Assembly (NCBI GenBank): GCA_035379945.1
Contig: DAOSWG010000007.1
Span: 1-64,000, forward strand
DNA from: JAAYZB01 sp035379945
GTDB taxonomy: Bacteria > Bacillota_I > Bacilli_A > Izemoplasmatales > Hujiaoplasmataceae
DNA length: 64,000 nucleotides
Direction of reading: 5' to 3'
Both the position numbers and the translations under genes were made by a program. The notes beneath the pieces are model-generated. The model was given only the letters and a program-made list of their open reading frames with translations. It did not search any database and was not told where the DNA came from. Numbering within the stretch: position 1 is the stretch's first letter; each line of letters begins with the position of its first letter. Shown here in pieces: positions 16,120 to 23,574 of this stretch.

Positions 16120-16662
16120 CTAGCGGATGTAATCGACTACTCCTTCTTTCCGCGGTTTCGGTTCCGGATAATCTCCGGAAAGGTATCCGAAACAGATCGA
16201 GCAATCGTGCTGGTAACCTTCCGGTATCTTGAGTAATAGATTGATATCGGCGGTGTTCGTCTGATTGAACATGTATCTCGTTTGGCCGATGATGCAGGAA
16301 TCGATTCCGAGCGCTTTCGCTGCGATCGCCATGTTCTCCATGGCACAGCCGCAGTTCAGTTCGCTATAGCCTTCGAGTTCGGAACTGATCACGACGACGA
16401 CGGGGGCGTGGTAGAAAACATGATATCCTTCATCCTTGACGATTCCCAGTTTTTCCATGCCTTCTAAGGCAAGTTCGCTCATCCGGTCGATCGTGTCCTT
16501 GTCGGTGATGACCGTGAAATGCCAGCTTTGCCGGTTTCTTGCGGAAGGAGCATAGATCCCGCACTCGATGATTTTCTTCAGATCGACTTCGGGAATTGGT
16601 TTGTCAAGGTAACTCCTTACGCTTCTTCTTCCTAGAATGGCTTCAATTGTCGGATTTTTCAT
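16120..16662 (-). CDS. Nitroreductase-family flavoprotein
   Basis: The 180-residue product belongs to the FMN-dependent nitroreductase family. It starts IEAILGRRSVRSYLDKPIPE, with the FMN-phosphate-binding arginines, followed by GIYAPSARNRQSWHF and GCAMENMAIAAKALGIDSC. It reduces nitro compounds, quinones or similar substrates; the physiological substrate cannot be told. I chose the ATG at 16662 because GGAGGT lies just before it. It follows the PfkB-family kinase gene. Confidence 0.88.
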   Translation of the reverse strand: MKNPTIEAILGRRSVRSYLDKPIPEVDLKKIIECGIYAPSARNRQSWHFTVITDKDTIDRMSELALEGMEKLGIVKDEGYHVFYHAPVVVVISSELEGYSELNCGCAMENMAIAAKALGIDSCIIGQTRYMFNQTNTADINLLLKIPEGYQHDCSICFGYLSGDYPEPKPRKEGVVDYIR

Positions 16663-16675
16663 AAGTTTACCTCCT

Positions 16676-17572
16676 TCACATGTCGATGATATCGGTAGAG
16701 AGCAAGAAACTAGAAGCCGCGGCACAAGCCATCACTATGCAAGCGGCCCTATTTCCCAGCTCCAATGATTTTTCTTTTGAAAGTCCTAGGGACAATCCTC
16801 TGATGAGACCGGCATAAAGGGCGTCGCCGGCTCCGGTCGTGGAAACGATTTTCTCCGGGCTTTGAGGATTTATCGAAATGATTCCGTCTTTTCCCACAAG
16901 GCGGATCGGTCCGGAACCGCTTGTCAGGAGAATATTTTGTAATCCTTTTTGAAACAATATGTCGATTGCCGGCGCAAAGTCATCTTTGGTGTCGATGCCG
17001 GACAAAGCGGCCAGTTCACCCATATTGGCCTTAAGAAGGAAGATATCCTCAAGCAGGCCCGACAAGCGCCCGATTTTCGCCTGGCTGACGCCATCTATGA
17101 AAATCCGTTTATCCTTGTATCTCTTGATAAGATAAGTCAAAGCTTCGTGGGACAAATTGCAATCCAGCACGATCATGTCTGCTTTATCCAAATCGGGAAG
17201 GCAAGGCGCGAAATCTTTCGCACCTATTGTATCGAAGATAGAGAAATCGTTGATGCCGCATTCCAGATTTCCGTCATGATCATGGATCGCCAGATAACAG
17301 CACGATCTTTCCTTATCTTTTATCAAGAGCTTATGACTGATTCCGAGATCTTTCAGTTCCTTGGCCAAGAATTCTCCCGTCCGGTCACTCCCGGCAAAGG
17401 AAATAAGCAAGACATCGGCCCCGAGCCGGAAGAGATCCTCGGCGATGTTTCTCGCCACTCCTCCCGAAGAAAGCCTGACTACGCCCGGATTGGAATCGGA
17501 TTTTAAAATCCGCTTTAGGGATATGCCGACATAATCGCCGGCGCAAGCGCCGACTGTGACGATTTTCAACAT
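16676..17572 (-). CDS. PfkB-family kinase, probably pseudouridine kinase
   Basis: The 298-residue ribokinase-fold enzyme has the N-terminal DSNPGVVRLSSGGVARNIAE, which recalls pseudouridine kinases (PsuK), and the anion-hole and catalytic base motif STTGAGDALYAG near the C-terminus. PsuK phosphorylates pseudouridine C5-linked nucleoside, and PsuG then cleaves the product; no psuG is visible here, so the assignment stays tentative and an unspecified sugar or nucleoside kinase is the safe call. It starts one base after the phosphodiesterase gene ends. Confidence 0.8.
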   Translation of the reverse strand: MLKIVTVGACAGDYVGISLKRILKSDSNPGVVRLSSGGVARNIAEDLFRLGADVLLISFAGSDRTGEFLAKELKDLGISHKLLIKDKERSCCYLAIHDHDGNLECGINDFSIFDTIGAKDFAPCLPDLDKADMIVLDCNLSHEALTYLIKRYKDKRIFIDGVSQAKIGRLSGLLEDIFLLKANMGELAALSGIDTKDDFAPAIDILFQKGLQNILLTSGSGPIRLVGKDGIISINPQSPEKIVSTTGAGDALYAGLIRGLSLGLSKEKSLELGNRAACIVMACAAASSFLLSTDIIDM

Positions 17573-17573
17573 A

Positions 17574-18293
17574 TCACTCGAGAATGTTGGTGGTGATGTA
17601 ATCGACGCCCATCTTGATCAGTTTCTCGGCGTCATTCTTGTCATCAACCGTGTAAACCGTCACTTTAAGACCGGTAAGATGCAACCTTTTGACCACCGTC
17701 TCGGTAATGGCATGCCATTCGGCATCGAGCCCCAGACGGTTCTTTTCACAGATTGCTAGTGTCTTTTCGTCTGCTGTCCCTGAAAGCAGGTAAAGACTCA
17801 TGTCCGGATAGTTTTTTCTCAGATAGACAAGATATTTGTCATGAAAAGAAATGATGCTGGTATCTTCCAGCCGGTGATATTTTCTGACTTCATCAATGAC
17901 CTGGTCGACATGAGCGTTCGTGAGATTGCTTTTGAGTTCGATGAAAGCGTGCTTCTGATAAGTCATGCAAATGGCAAGATAGTCTTTTAGCAAAGGAATC
18001 GTCACGGTATCGGACAAATGCCCCGTTTTCCGGTCGATCAGGGTGAAACGCCTGATCTCTTCATACTTGTATCCTGGTATATAGACATTCAATAAGCCCA
18101 TTCTCAACAAAGTGTCGTCATGGGTTAGAATCAGTTTGTCATCTTTAGAAGCGTAAACGTCGCATTCGATTCCGAAATAACTGCGGTTTGCTGCAGCGAT
18201 GTATGCGTTGATCGTGTTTTCGGTTTCGATGCCGGATAATCCGCGATGGGCGATCATACCCCTGTAGTATTTGTCGATTTTAATCGTATTCAT
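17574..18293 (-). CDS. Glycerophosphodiester phosphodiesterase
   Basis: The 239-residue cytoplasmic GDPD-family TIM barrel has MIAHRGLSGIETENTINAY, GIECDVYASKDDKLILTHDD (the His-Glu-Asp-His catalytic and metal ligands), AFIELKS and TVYTVDDKND. It hydrolyses glycerophosphodiesters to glycerol-3-phosphate and an alcohol. There is no signal peptide. It heads a three-gene leftward unit with the PfkB-family kinase and the nitroreductase. Confidence 0.92.
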   Translation of the reverse strand: MNTIKIDKYYRGMIAHRGLSGIETENTINAYIAAANRSYFGIECDVYASKDDKLILTHDDTLLRMGLLNVYIPGYKYEEIRRFTLIDRKTGHLSDTVTIPLLKDYLAICMTYQKHAFIELKSNLTNAHVDQVIDEVRKYHRLEDTSIISFHDKYLVYLRKNYPDMSLYLLSGTADEKTLAICEKNRLGLDAEWHAITETVVKRLHLTGLKVTVYTVDDKNDAEKLIKMGVDYITTNILE

Positions 18294-18435
18294 AGAATCA
18301 CACTTTCCGGAAGGGAATCAAAGACAGTTTTATTTTATCATCATTTACCTGTTTTGACATTAAAAAAAACAAAAATGCCATCTTTTTACCCGGGCCCGTC
18401 ATTTTTGGGTTATAATATTTTCCTGGGAGGGGTGG

Positions 18436-19203
18436 ATGATGGAATACAAAGAAGCCGGTTATGATTTCGATAGGATCAAAACCGCCAGGATTTCAAAGAA
18501 AAATCACAGCTACGCTTACGTATCGCTGATTTTTTTCATCGTGTTTTTCTCTCTCTTCGCAACTTTCCTCGTTCTTTACCTCATCGGGATCCCGTTCGAG
18601 ATCGATGGTATCATCCGTCATCCGGGAGATCTTCCATACCAGAAATTCTTCTTTTACTTTCTCGGCATTACCGGAATGGTGTCGTTTTTAATGATTGCCA
18701 CCATGATTCCAAACCTTCTCGCCAGGGCGAATGATTACATATGGATCGGCTCTTCAGCCGAAGGCGAAAAGGAAATTTATGTCAGGGACCGCTACAGGGA
18801 AACCTATCTGGACGAATCCCTTATGATTATGCTAGATAGGAAGAACCAAAGGACAACCTATTCCGAAAGTAAAACGGAAATCGAAGCCGGTAGATGTTCC
18901 GCCCTATTCTGGGAAGAACTGAAAAACGTCAAACTCTGGATCGAAAAATCCAGACCGGGAATGCACAAGATCAAATACCGGCTGGACCGGGGAAACATCA
19001 GGTTCATCAAGACATATGTCCTTTATTTCGACAACTTCGGCAATCTATTCAAATACCGGGAAACCGTCTATACCGTCTTTCATGGCAACAGCAATCTGAA
19101 ATCATTTTGTACATACTACGTGAACGACCTGAACAAATACGTGCGTCTGCCGATAGACAAAGAGATCGAAAATGTCGTTTTCCAAATAAAAAGCGGAATT
19201 TGA
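18436..19203 (+). CDS. Membrane protein of unknown function
   Basis: The 255-residue protein has two transmembrane helices (YVSLIFFIVFFSLFATFLVLY at about 28-50, FFFYFLGITGMVSFLMIATMI at about 75-95) and a C-terminal cytoplasmic domain of about 150 residues with many charged and aromatic residues. I do not recognise the family. GGGAGG stands before two consecutive ATG codons (18436 and 18439), and TATAAT at 18411-18416 gives a likely promoter. The stop codon lies inside the terminator loop. Confidence 0.75.
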   Translation: MMEYKEAGYDFDRIKTARISKKNHSYAYVSLIFFIVFFSLFATFLVLYLIGIPFEIDGIIRHPGDLPYQKFFFYFLGITGMVSFLMIATMIPNLLARANDYIWIGSSAEGEKEIYVRDRYRETYLDESLMIMLDRKNQRTTYSESKTEIEAGRCSALFWEELKNVKLWIEKSRPGMHKIKYRLDRGNIRFIKTYVLYFDNFGNLFKYRETVYTVFHGNSNLKSFCTYYVNDLNKYVRLPIDKEIENVVFQIKSGI

Positions 19204-19219
19204 ATTCCGCTTTTTTTAT
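19188..19219. terminator. Bidirectional terminator
   Basis: AAAAAGCGGAAT-TTGA-ATTCCGCTTTTTTT overlaps the last codons of the plus-strand gene and ends the convergent lipoprotein gene. Confidence 0.8.
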
Positions 19220-19641
19220 GTCAGGTTTTCCAACACTCCAAGCACTCCGCTTTCGCCTTTTTCCACATTGACCGATTCGTAGGCGACAATGTGAGCGATC
19301 GACGGGGTTCCCGGAAAATCGATGGCTTCGTTAATATCGTCATAGGAAGACACCCGCACGAGATAAACCTTGTCGGTTTCCAGCGAGGCTATATAAGCGA
19401 GAGCCTCCTGTTTTATCGTTTGGCAAAGATAACAATGCTCGCCGTAAAAATAGATGTAATAGTCCGTTTCCGGCCTTGTGAGCTGATCTTCGGGGCTGTT
19501 TATCAAAAGATCGGAAAAATCGTCATATTCATAAGTTGTTCCCGGTTCGGTGGAAACGGTGGTGCTGGTTGTTGTTAGGGAACAGCCAGTGAAAAGCGGC
19601 AAAAAAAGCATCAACAGGAAAAACGCAAGTGTTCTTTTCAT
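19216..19641 (-). CDS. Thioredoxin-like lipoprotein
   Basis: The 141-residue product has a lipoprotein signal peptide: MKRT, a hydrophobic stretch, then the lipobox LFTGC with the cysteine at residue 20. The mature part has YIYFYGEHCYLCQTIK, a thioredoxin-type C-x2-C (Cys-Tyr-Leu-Cys), and a later GTPSI resembling the cis-proline loop (TP). It would be an extracytoplasmic, membrane-anchored redox protein. It starts one base after the ribU stop, so it is probably also under the FMN riboswitch, an odd pairing. Confidence 0.75.
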   Translation of the reverse strand: MKRTLAFFLLMLFLPLFTGCSLTTTSTTVSTEPGTTYEYDDFSDLLINSPEDQLTRPETDYYIYFYGEHCYLCQTIKQEALAYIASLETDKVYLVRVSSYDDINEAIDFPGTPSIAHIVAYESVNVEKGESGVLGVLENLT

Positions 19642-19642
19642 G

Positions 19643-20245
19643 TCATCCGGACACTTTCAATAATGGCGATATCCGTTTGTATACCAAAAACACAATCAGC
19701 GAAACCACTATGGCTTTGATCAGGTTGAAAGGTATGACACAGACCAGGATGAAGCCAAGCAGGCCATTCACGTTTTCGTTGATGGCGTGTCCGAGGGACA
19801 CGATATAATCTATATCGATCCCGAACGCGAAAGAATACGCCGGAATCAGGACGAAATAATTGATGATGGAAGCGAAAAGAACCATCATTAAACCGCCAAC
19901 CGCAAGCGAGACTATAGCATTTTTTTTCGTCTTGTTGTGCTTGTATACGAAGCCGGCGGGAACAACGAAAGCCAGTCCGATTATCAGGTTGCCAAGTTCC
20001 CCAACATAGGCAGTCTCGGTACCGTTCACCATCAAGTTGATGAGAATCTTGATGACCTCGATCATCGCACCGGCGCCCGGTCCTAGGGAAAATGTTCCGA
20101 TTAAGACGGCGACTTCGCTCAGATCGAGTTTGTAGAAGGTGGGCGCCACAAAGGCGATCGGAAGCTCCGGAATCATCAGAATCCCGGCAATCGCTCCCAG
20201 AATGGCAACCTGTATCAGATACTTCGTGCTGCGTTTGTTTCCCAT
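19643..20245 (-). CDS. ribU: Riboflavin ECF transporter S component RibU
   Basis: The 200-residue protein is the substrate-binding membrane subunit of a riboflavin importer that uses the shared ECF module. It has about six helices; FYKLDLSEVAVLIGTFSLGP is the typical RibU segment, with helices such as LGNLIIGLAFVVPAGFVY. The start is the ATG at 20245 with GGAGG nearby; the longer frame runs back through the riboswitch and is not coding. The FMN riboswitch directly upstream settles the substrate. Confidence 0.92.
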   Translation of the reverse strand: MGNKRSTKYLIQVAILGAIAGILMIPELPIAFVAPTFYKLDLSEVAVLIGTFSLGPGAGAMIEVIKILINLMVNGTETAYVGELGNLIIGLAFVVPAGFVYKHNKTKKNAIVSLAVGGLMMVLFASIINYFVLIPAYSFAFGIDIDYIVSLGHAINENVNGLLGFILVCVIPFNLIKAIVVSLIVFLVYKRISPLLKVSG

Positions 20246-20257
20246 CTTCGTTCCTCC

Positions 20258-20285
20258 ATAAAAAAAGCCCGTACTCAGGGCTTTT
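20258..20285 (-). terminator. Terminator of the FMN riboswitch expression platform
   Basis: AAAAGCCCTGAGTACGGGCTTTTTTT on the minus strand (20262-20284) is a strong hairpin with a T run between the aptamer and ribU. Confidence 0.85.
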
Positions 20286-20290
20286 GAATC

Positions 20291-20402
20291 CACTTCTTCC
20301 ATCCAGACTTTACTGTCGGTCCGGGAATCGCACCCGGTCGTGCCCTTTAAGGCTCGCGGACTATACCGCCGGTTGGGGAATTCCACCCCGCCCCGAAGTT
20401 AT
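20291..20402 (-). promoter_or_regulatory. FMN riboswitch (RFN element)
   Basis: The minus strand contains the conserved blocks in order: CGGGGCGGGGTGGAATTCCC, ACCGGCGGTATAGTCCGCGA, GATTCCCGGACCGACAGTA, and AAGTCTGGATGGAAGAAG. Binding of FMN favours the downstream terminator and shuts off riboflavin uptake. A consensus-like promoter lies immediately upstream. Confidence 0.96.
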
Positions 20403-20416
20403 TCTTATCGATTAAT

Positions 20417-20445
20417 ATTATAAAGCTGTAAAAAGGAAAAGTCAA
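20417..20445 (-). promoter_or_regulatory. Promoter of the ribU transcript
   Basis: TTGACT, 17 bases, TATAAT on the minus strand, just upstream of the RFN element. It overlaps the end of the cyclase-family gene. Confidence 0.8.
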
Positions 20446-21083
20446 TCGGCAAGAGCCATGGCCCGGACCAGCGACGCTTCCGCCCCTTCGATTTTCAAAG
20501 GCAGGGCAAAAAAGTCAAAATATACCGGCAACTTGTCCAGATTGGCAAGGCTTTCCACAATCAGAATTTCGTTTTCGAACAGATCCCTGTGCATGGCGGC
20601 GTTTCCGTTGACTCCATATTTCACCGTCGGTAGATCGACACCGAACAGGCGGACCTTAAACGAAGCCAGAACCTTGGCAAACCCGGGCTCGAATCCGGGA
20701 CATCCGGTATAATATTCCTTTTTCCCGAATTTATTTGCCTGACCGGTTTCCAAAAGCAAGATCTCCGGCTTGTCGGATAGTTTCTCCCATTCGTAAATGA
20801 CATCTTGTGTTTTAATGAGACCGCCAACTTGTTTCACCCTGACAAGCGCCGCTTTGCCGTAAAAACGGTCCGGCGGCAGTGAAACGATATCGGCTCCGTT
20901 TTTTATCAGATGCGAAAACGAATCGACATGGGTGCCAAGATGCATTCCGGTCGTGACCCGGGACAAGACGAAATCGTCTTTCCCTTTTTTTTCGTTTTTT
21001 TCTAAAATCAGGCAAGGGTCCCCGGGATAGGGCATGGTATCAGGCGATATGGAATGGGTCAGGTCTATCCACCGGGATTTCAT
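20442..21083 (-). CDS. Cyclase-family metal hydrolase (kynurenine formamidase-like)
   Basis: The 213-residue product belongs to the family of PF04199. It begins WIDLTHSISPDTMPYPGDP and has the metal-binding motif GMHLGTHVDSFSH (HxGTHxDxxxH). Members hydrolyse N-formylkynurenine, isatin or other cyclic amides. The substrate here is unknown. Its start codon overlaps the glgP stop by 4 bases, so it is translationally coupled to glycogen phosphorylase, which has no obvious biochemical reason. Confidence 0.85.
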   Translation of the reverse strand: MKSRWIDLTHSISPDTMPYPGDPCLILEKNEKKGKDDFVLSRVTTGMHLGTHVDSFSHLIKNGADIVSLPPDRFYGKAALVRVKQVGGLIKTQDVIYEWEKLSDKPEILLLETGQANKFGKKEYYTGCPGFEPGFAKVLASFKVRLFGVDLPTVKYGVNGNAAMHRDLFENEILIVESLANLDKLPVYFDFFALPLKIEGAEASLVRAMALAD

Positions 21084-23500
21084 TTGTGTTTTCCCTTGGC
21101 GATATTCACATGCCAGATCGTCTCGGCGTATTCCTCTACCGAACGGTCAGAGGAGAAGCCGCCGCTCTTGGCGATGTTCGTCACCATCATTTCCGCCCAT
21201 CTGTTTTTATCCTTGTATAAGTCGTTTGCCCTCATGTGGGCTTCCCGGTATCCGGGCAAATCCTTCAATACGAAATACGGATCTTCATAGACCAGTTTGT
21301 CGAAAATATCGTGAAATTCGTTCTTGTCGACATCCGGGAAGAATCCGTCGATCAGGTGATTGAGGATTTCTTTAAGAACCGGGTCGTTATCGTAAAGTTC
21401 TTTCGGACGGTAAGATTTTTCGGAATACAATTTTTCAACCTCAGAGGCGGAAAGGCCGAAAATCACGATATTGTCGTCGCCGACCAGTTCGTGAATTTCC
21501 ACGTTGGCGCCATCCTCGGTGCCGATCGTGATGGCTCCGTTCATCATGAATTTCATATTACCGGTGCCGCTTGCTTCCTTGGATGCGGTCGAGATCTGTT
21601 CGGACAGATCGGCGGCCGGCATGATCATTTCGGCGTATGATACGTTATAATTTTCCACAAACACGACCTTGAGCCATTTGTTGGTTTCCTCGTCCGCATT
21701 GACCAAGGCGGCGATCGTCGTAATCAGTTTGATAACCTTTTTAGCGAAATAATAGGATCCCGCGGCTTTGGCTCCGAAAATGAAAGTGTGGGGATGGTAC
21801 CGTCTGCGAAATTCCTTGTCTTCTTTCAGTTGTTTGTAAACATACATGATATTGATGGCATTCATCAACTGGCGCTTGTATTCGTGGAGACGCTTCACCT
21901 GGATGTCAAAAATGGAATCCGGATCGATCGTAAGACCCTGTTCTTTATATATGCGAGCGGCCAGGGCTTCCTTTTTTATTCTTTTGATCTCGAATAAGCG
22001 TTTGATTGTTTCTTTGTCGGAAGCATATTTCAAAAAGTCTCCGAGTTTGGCGGCGTTTGTCACGAAACCGTCCCCAATCGTTTCATAGAGCAGTTCCGAC
22101 AATTCCGGATTGGCGTAAAGAAGCCATCTGCGGTGGGTGATGCCGTTCGTGACATTGTGGAATTTGTCGGGATACAAGTCAAAGAAATCCTTCAAAACAT
22201 ATTTTTTCAGAATTTCGGTATGCAACCTAGCGACGCCGTTTACCGAAAAAGAGGCGACAACGCATAGATTCGCCATCCGGATGATTCCGTTGGAAACAAT
22301 GGCCATTTGGTTGATCTGTTCGATCTTTCCATAACCGTATTTCTGTAACAGGTCGTTGCAGAAACGCCGGTTGATCTCTTCGATCAACTGGTAGATTCTT
22401 GGCAAAAGGGGCTGAAATAGCGACACCGGCCATTTTTCCAAGGCTTCGGCCAGGATTGTGTGATTAGTGTAGGCCACCGCCTTTTCCGTTATCTTCCAGG
22501 CTTCTTCCCATTCCATGCCTTCTTCGTCCAGAAATATCCGCATCAGTTCCGGAATGATGAAAGTCGGATGAGTGTCGTTGATATGGAAGACATTCATTTC
22601 GGCCAGGTTTTTCAAGGTGCCGTATCTTTGCTTGTGTTGCCGGCAAATGCTGTTGATACCGGCGGAACTGAAGAAATACTGCTGCATCAGTCTCAAACGT
22701 TTCCCGTCGTCCGTCGTATCGTCCGGATAAAGGAAACCGGAAATTCTCTCCAACTGGCTTTCATATTCGAAAGGCGACATGTCTTTCGGATACTTGCGGG
22801 CCGGTTCAGCGTTCCATAGTCTCAGATAATTGACCTTGCCGTTATGGTTTCCGATGATCGGAACATCATAAGGCACGGCCCGGATCCGTTCCGAGGGATG
22901 GTAAACCATCTTGCCGTCTTCGAATCCGACATAACCGAAAAACGGTACTTCCACCGCTTCTTCGTCTTTTCTGACTTCCCAGACATAACCGTCTGCCAGC
23001 CAGTTGTCCGGACGTTCTTCCTGATAGCCGTTTTTGATCTTTTGGCGGAACAACCCGTAGCGGTAACGAATGCAATGTCCGTATCCGCTGATGCCAAGCG
23101 AAGCCATCGAATCGAGATAGCAGGCGGCGAGACGACCGAGACCGCCGTTGCCGAGACCGGGATCGGATTCGTATTCCTCGATGTCGGATAGTGAAATCCC
23201 GGCATCGGCGAACGCATCTTCCACTACTTCCCGGACGCCAAGACTCATCAGATTATTCGTCATCAGTCTTCCTAATAAAAATTCGATCGAGAAATAATGG
23301 ACTTTGCGGCAATCCGCTTTTTTGAGCATCTCGTCGGTCTTTTTCCAATCGCCGGCGATTTCTTCCCTAACAAGGGTGCCGAGTACGTTGAACATCTCAC
23401 GAACGCTGGCGTTGTCAGGATCTTTCATGTATGTTTTCGACAGCCGGTCCGCGAATTCTTTCCAGAAAACGTCCTTGGACCGGAAAATACTTTTGGTCAT
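21080..23500 (-). CDS. glgP: Glycogen phosphorylase
   Basis: Releases glucose-1-phosphate from glycogen or maltodextrin ends. The 806-residue product has the GT35 architecture: EFLLGRLMTNN, GNGGLGRLAACYLDSMASL, NDTHPTFIIPELMR, NVTNGITHRRWL, VKRLHEYKRQLMN, and the PLP-lysine segment KEASGTGNMKFMMNGA. GGAGGTG precedes the ATG. A promoter lies in the 74 bases between it and the fusion gene, so it can be transcribed apart from the synthesis genes. Confidence 0.97.
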   Translation of the reverse strand: MTKSIFRSKDVFWKEFADRLSKTYMKDPDNASVREMFNVLGTLVREEIAGDWKKTDEMLKKADCRKVHYFSIEFLLGRLMTNNLMSLGVREVVEDAFADAGISLSDIEEYESDPGLGNGGLGRLAACYLDSMASLGISGYGHCIRYRYGLFRQKIKNGYQEERPDNWLADGYVWEVRKDEEAVEVPFFGYVGFEDGKMVYHPSERIRAVPYDVPIIGNHNGKVNYLRLWNAEPARKYPKDMSPFEYESQLERISGFLYPDDTTDDGKRLRLMQQYFFSSAGINSICRQHKQRYGTLKNLAEMNVFHINDTHPTFIIPELMRIFLDEEGMEWEEAWKITEKAVAYTNHTILAEALEKWPVSLFQPLLPRIYQLIEEINRRFCNDLLQKYGYGKIEQINQMAIVSNGIIRMANLCVVASFSVNGVARLHTEILKKYVLKDFFDLYPDKFHNVTNGITHRRWLLYANPELSELLYETIGDGFVTNAAKLGDFLKYASDKETIKRLFEIKRIKKEALAARIYKEQGLTIDPDSIFDIQVKRLHEYKRQLMNAINIMYVYKQLKEDKEFRRRYHPHTFIFGAKAAGSYYFAKKVIKLITTIAALVNADEETNKWLKVVFVENYNVSYAEMIMPAADLSEQISTASKEASGTGNMKFMMNGAITIGTEDGANVEIHELVGDDNIVIFGLSASEVEKLYSEKSYRPKELYDNDPVLKEILNHLIDGFFPDVDKNEFHDIFDKLVYEDPYFVLKDLPGYREAHMRANDLYKDKNRWAEMMVTNIAKSGGFSSDRSVEEYAETIWHVNIAKGKHK

Positions 23501-23523
23501 GGTGAAACACCTCCACAGATTCG

Positions 23524-23550
23524 ATTATATCATCGATTTGGTGTTGTCAA
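23524..23550 (-). promoter_or_regulatory. Promoter of glgP
   Basis: Perfect TTGACA and TATAAT hexamers with a short 15-base spacer, and a TGA giving an extended -10 (TGATATAAT). Confidence 0.65.
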
Positions 23551-23574
23551 GCGACAAGGATGCCTTAAAACCGT

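Noticed and set aside
18353..18358. TTGACA upstream of the 18436 gene
   Set aside because: It is more than 50 bases from the TATAAT at 18411, too far to act as its -35.
19643..20386. Longer RibU with 47 extra N-terminal residues
   Set aside because: The extension is translated riboswitch and terminator sequence; the ATG at 20245 has the ribosome-binding site.
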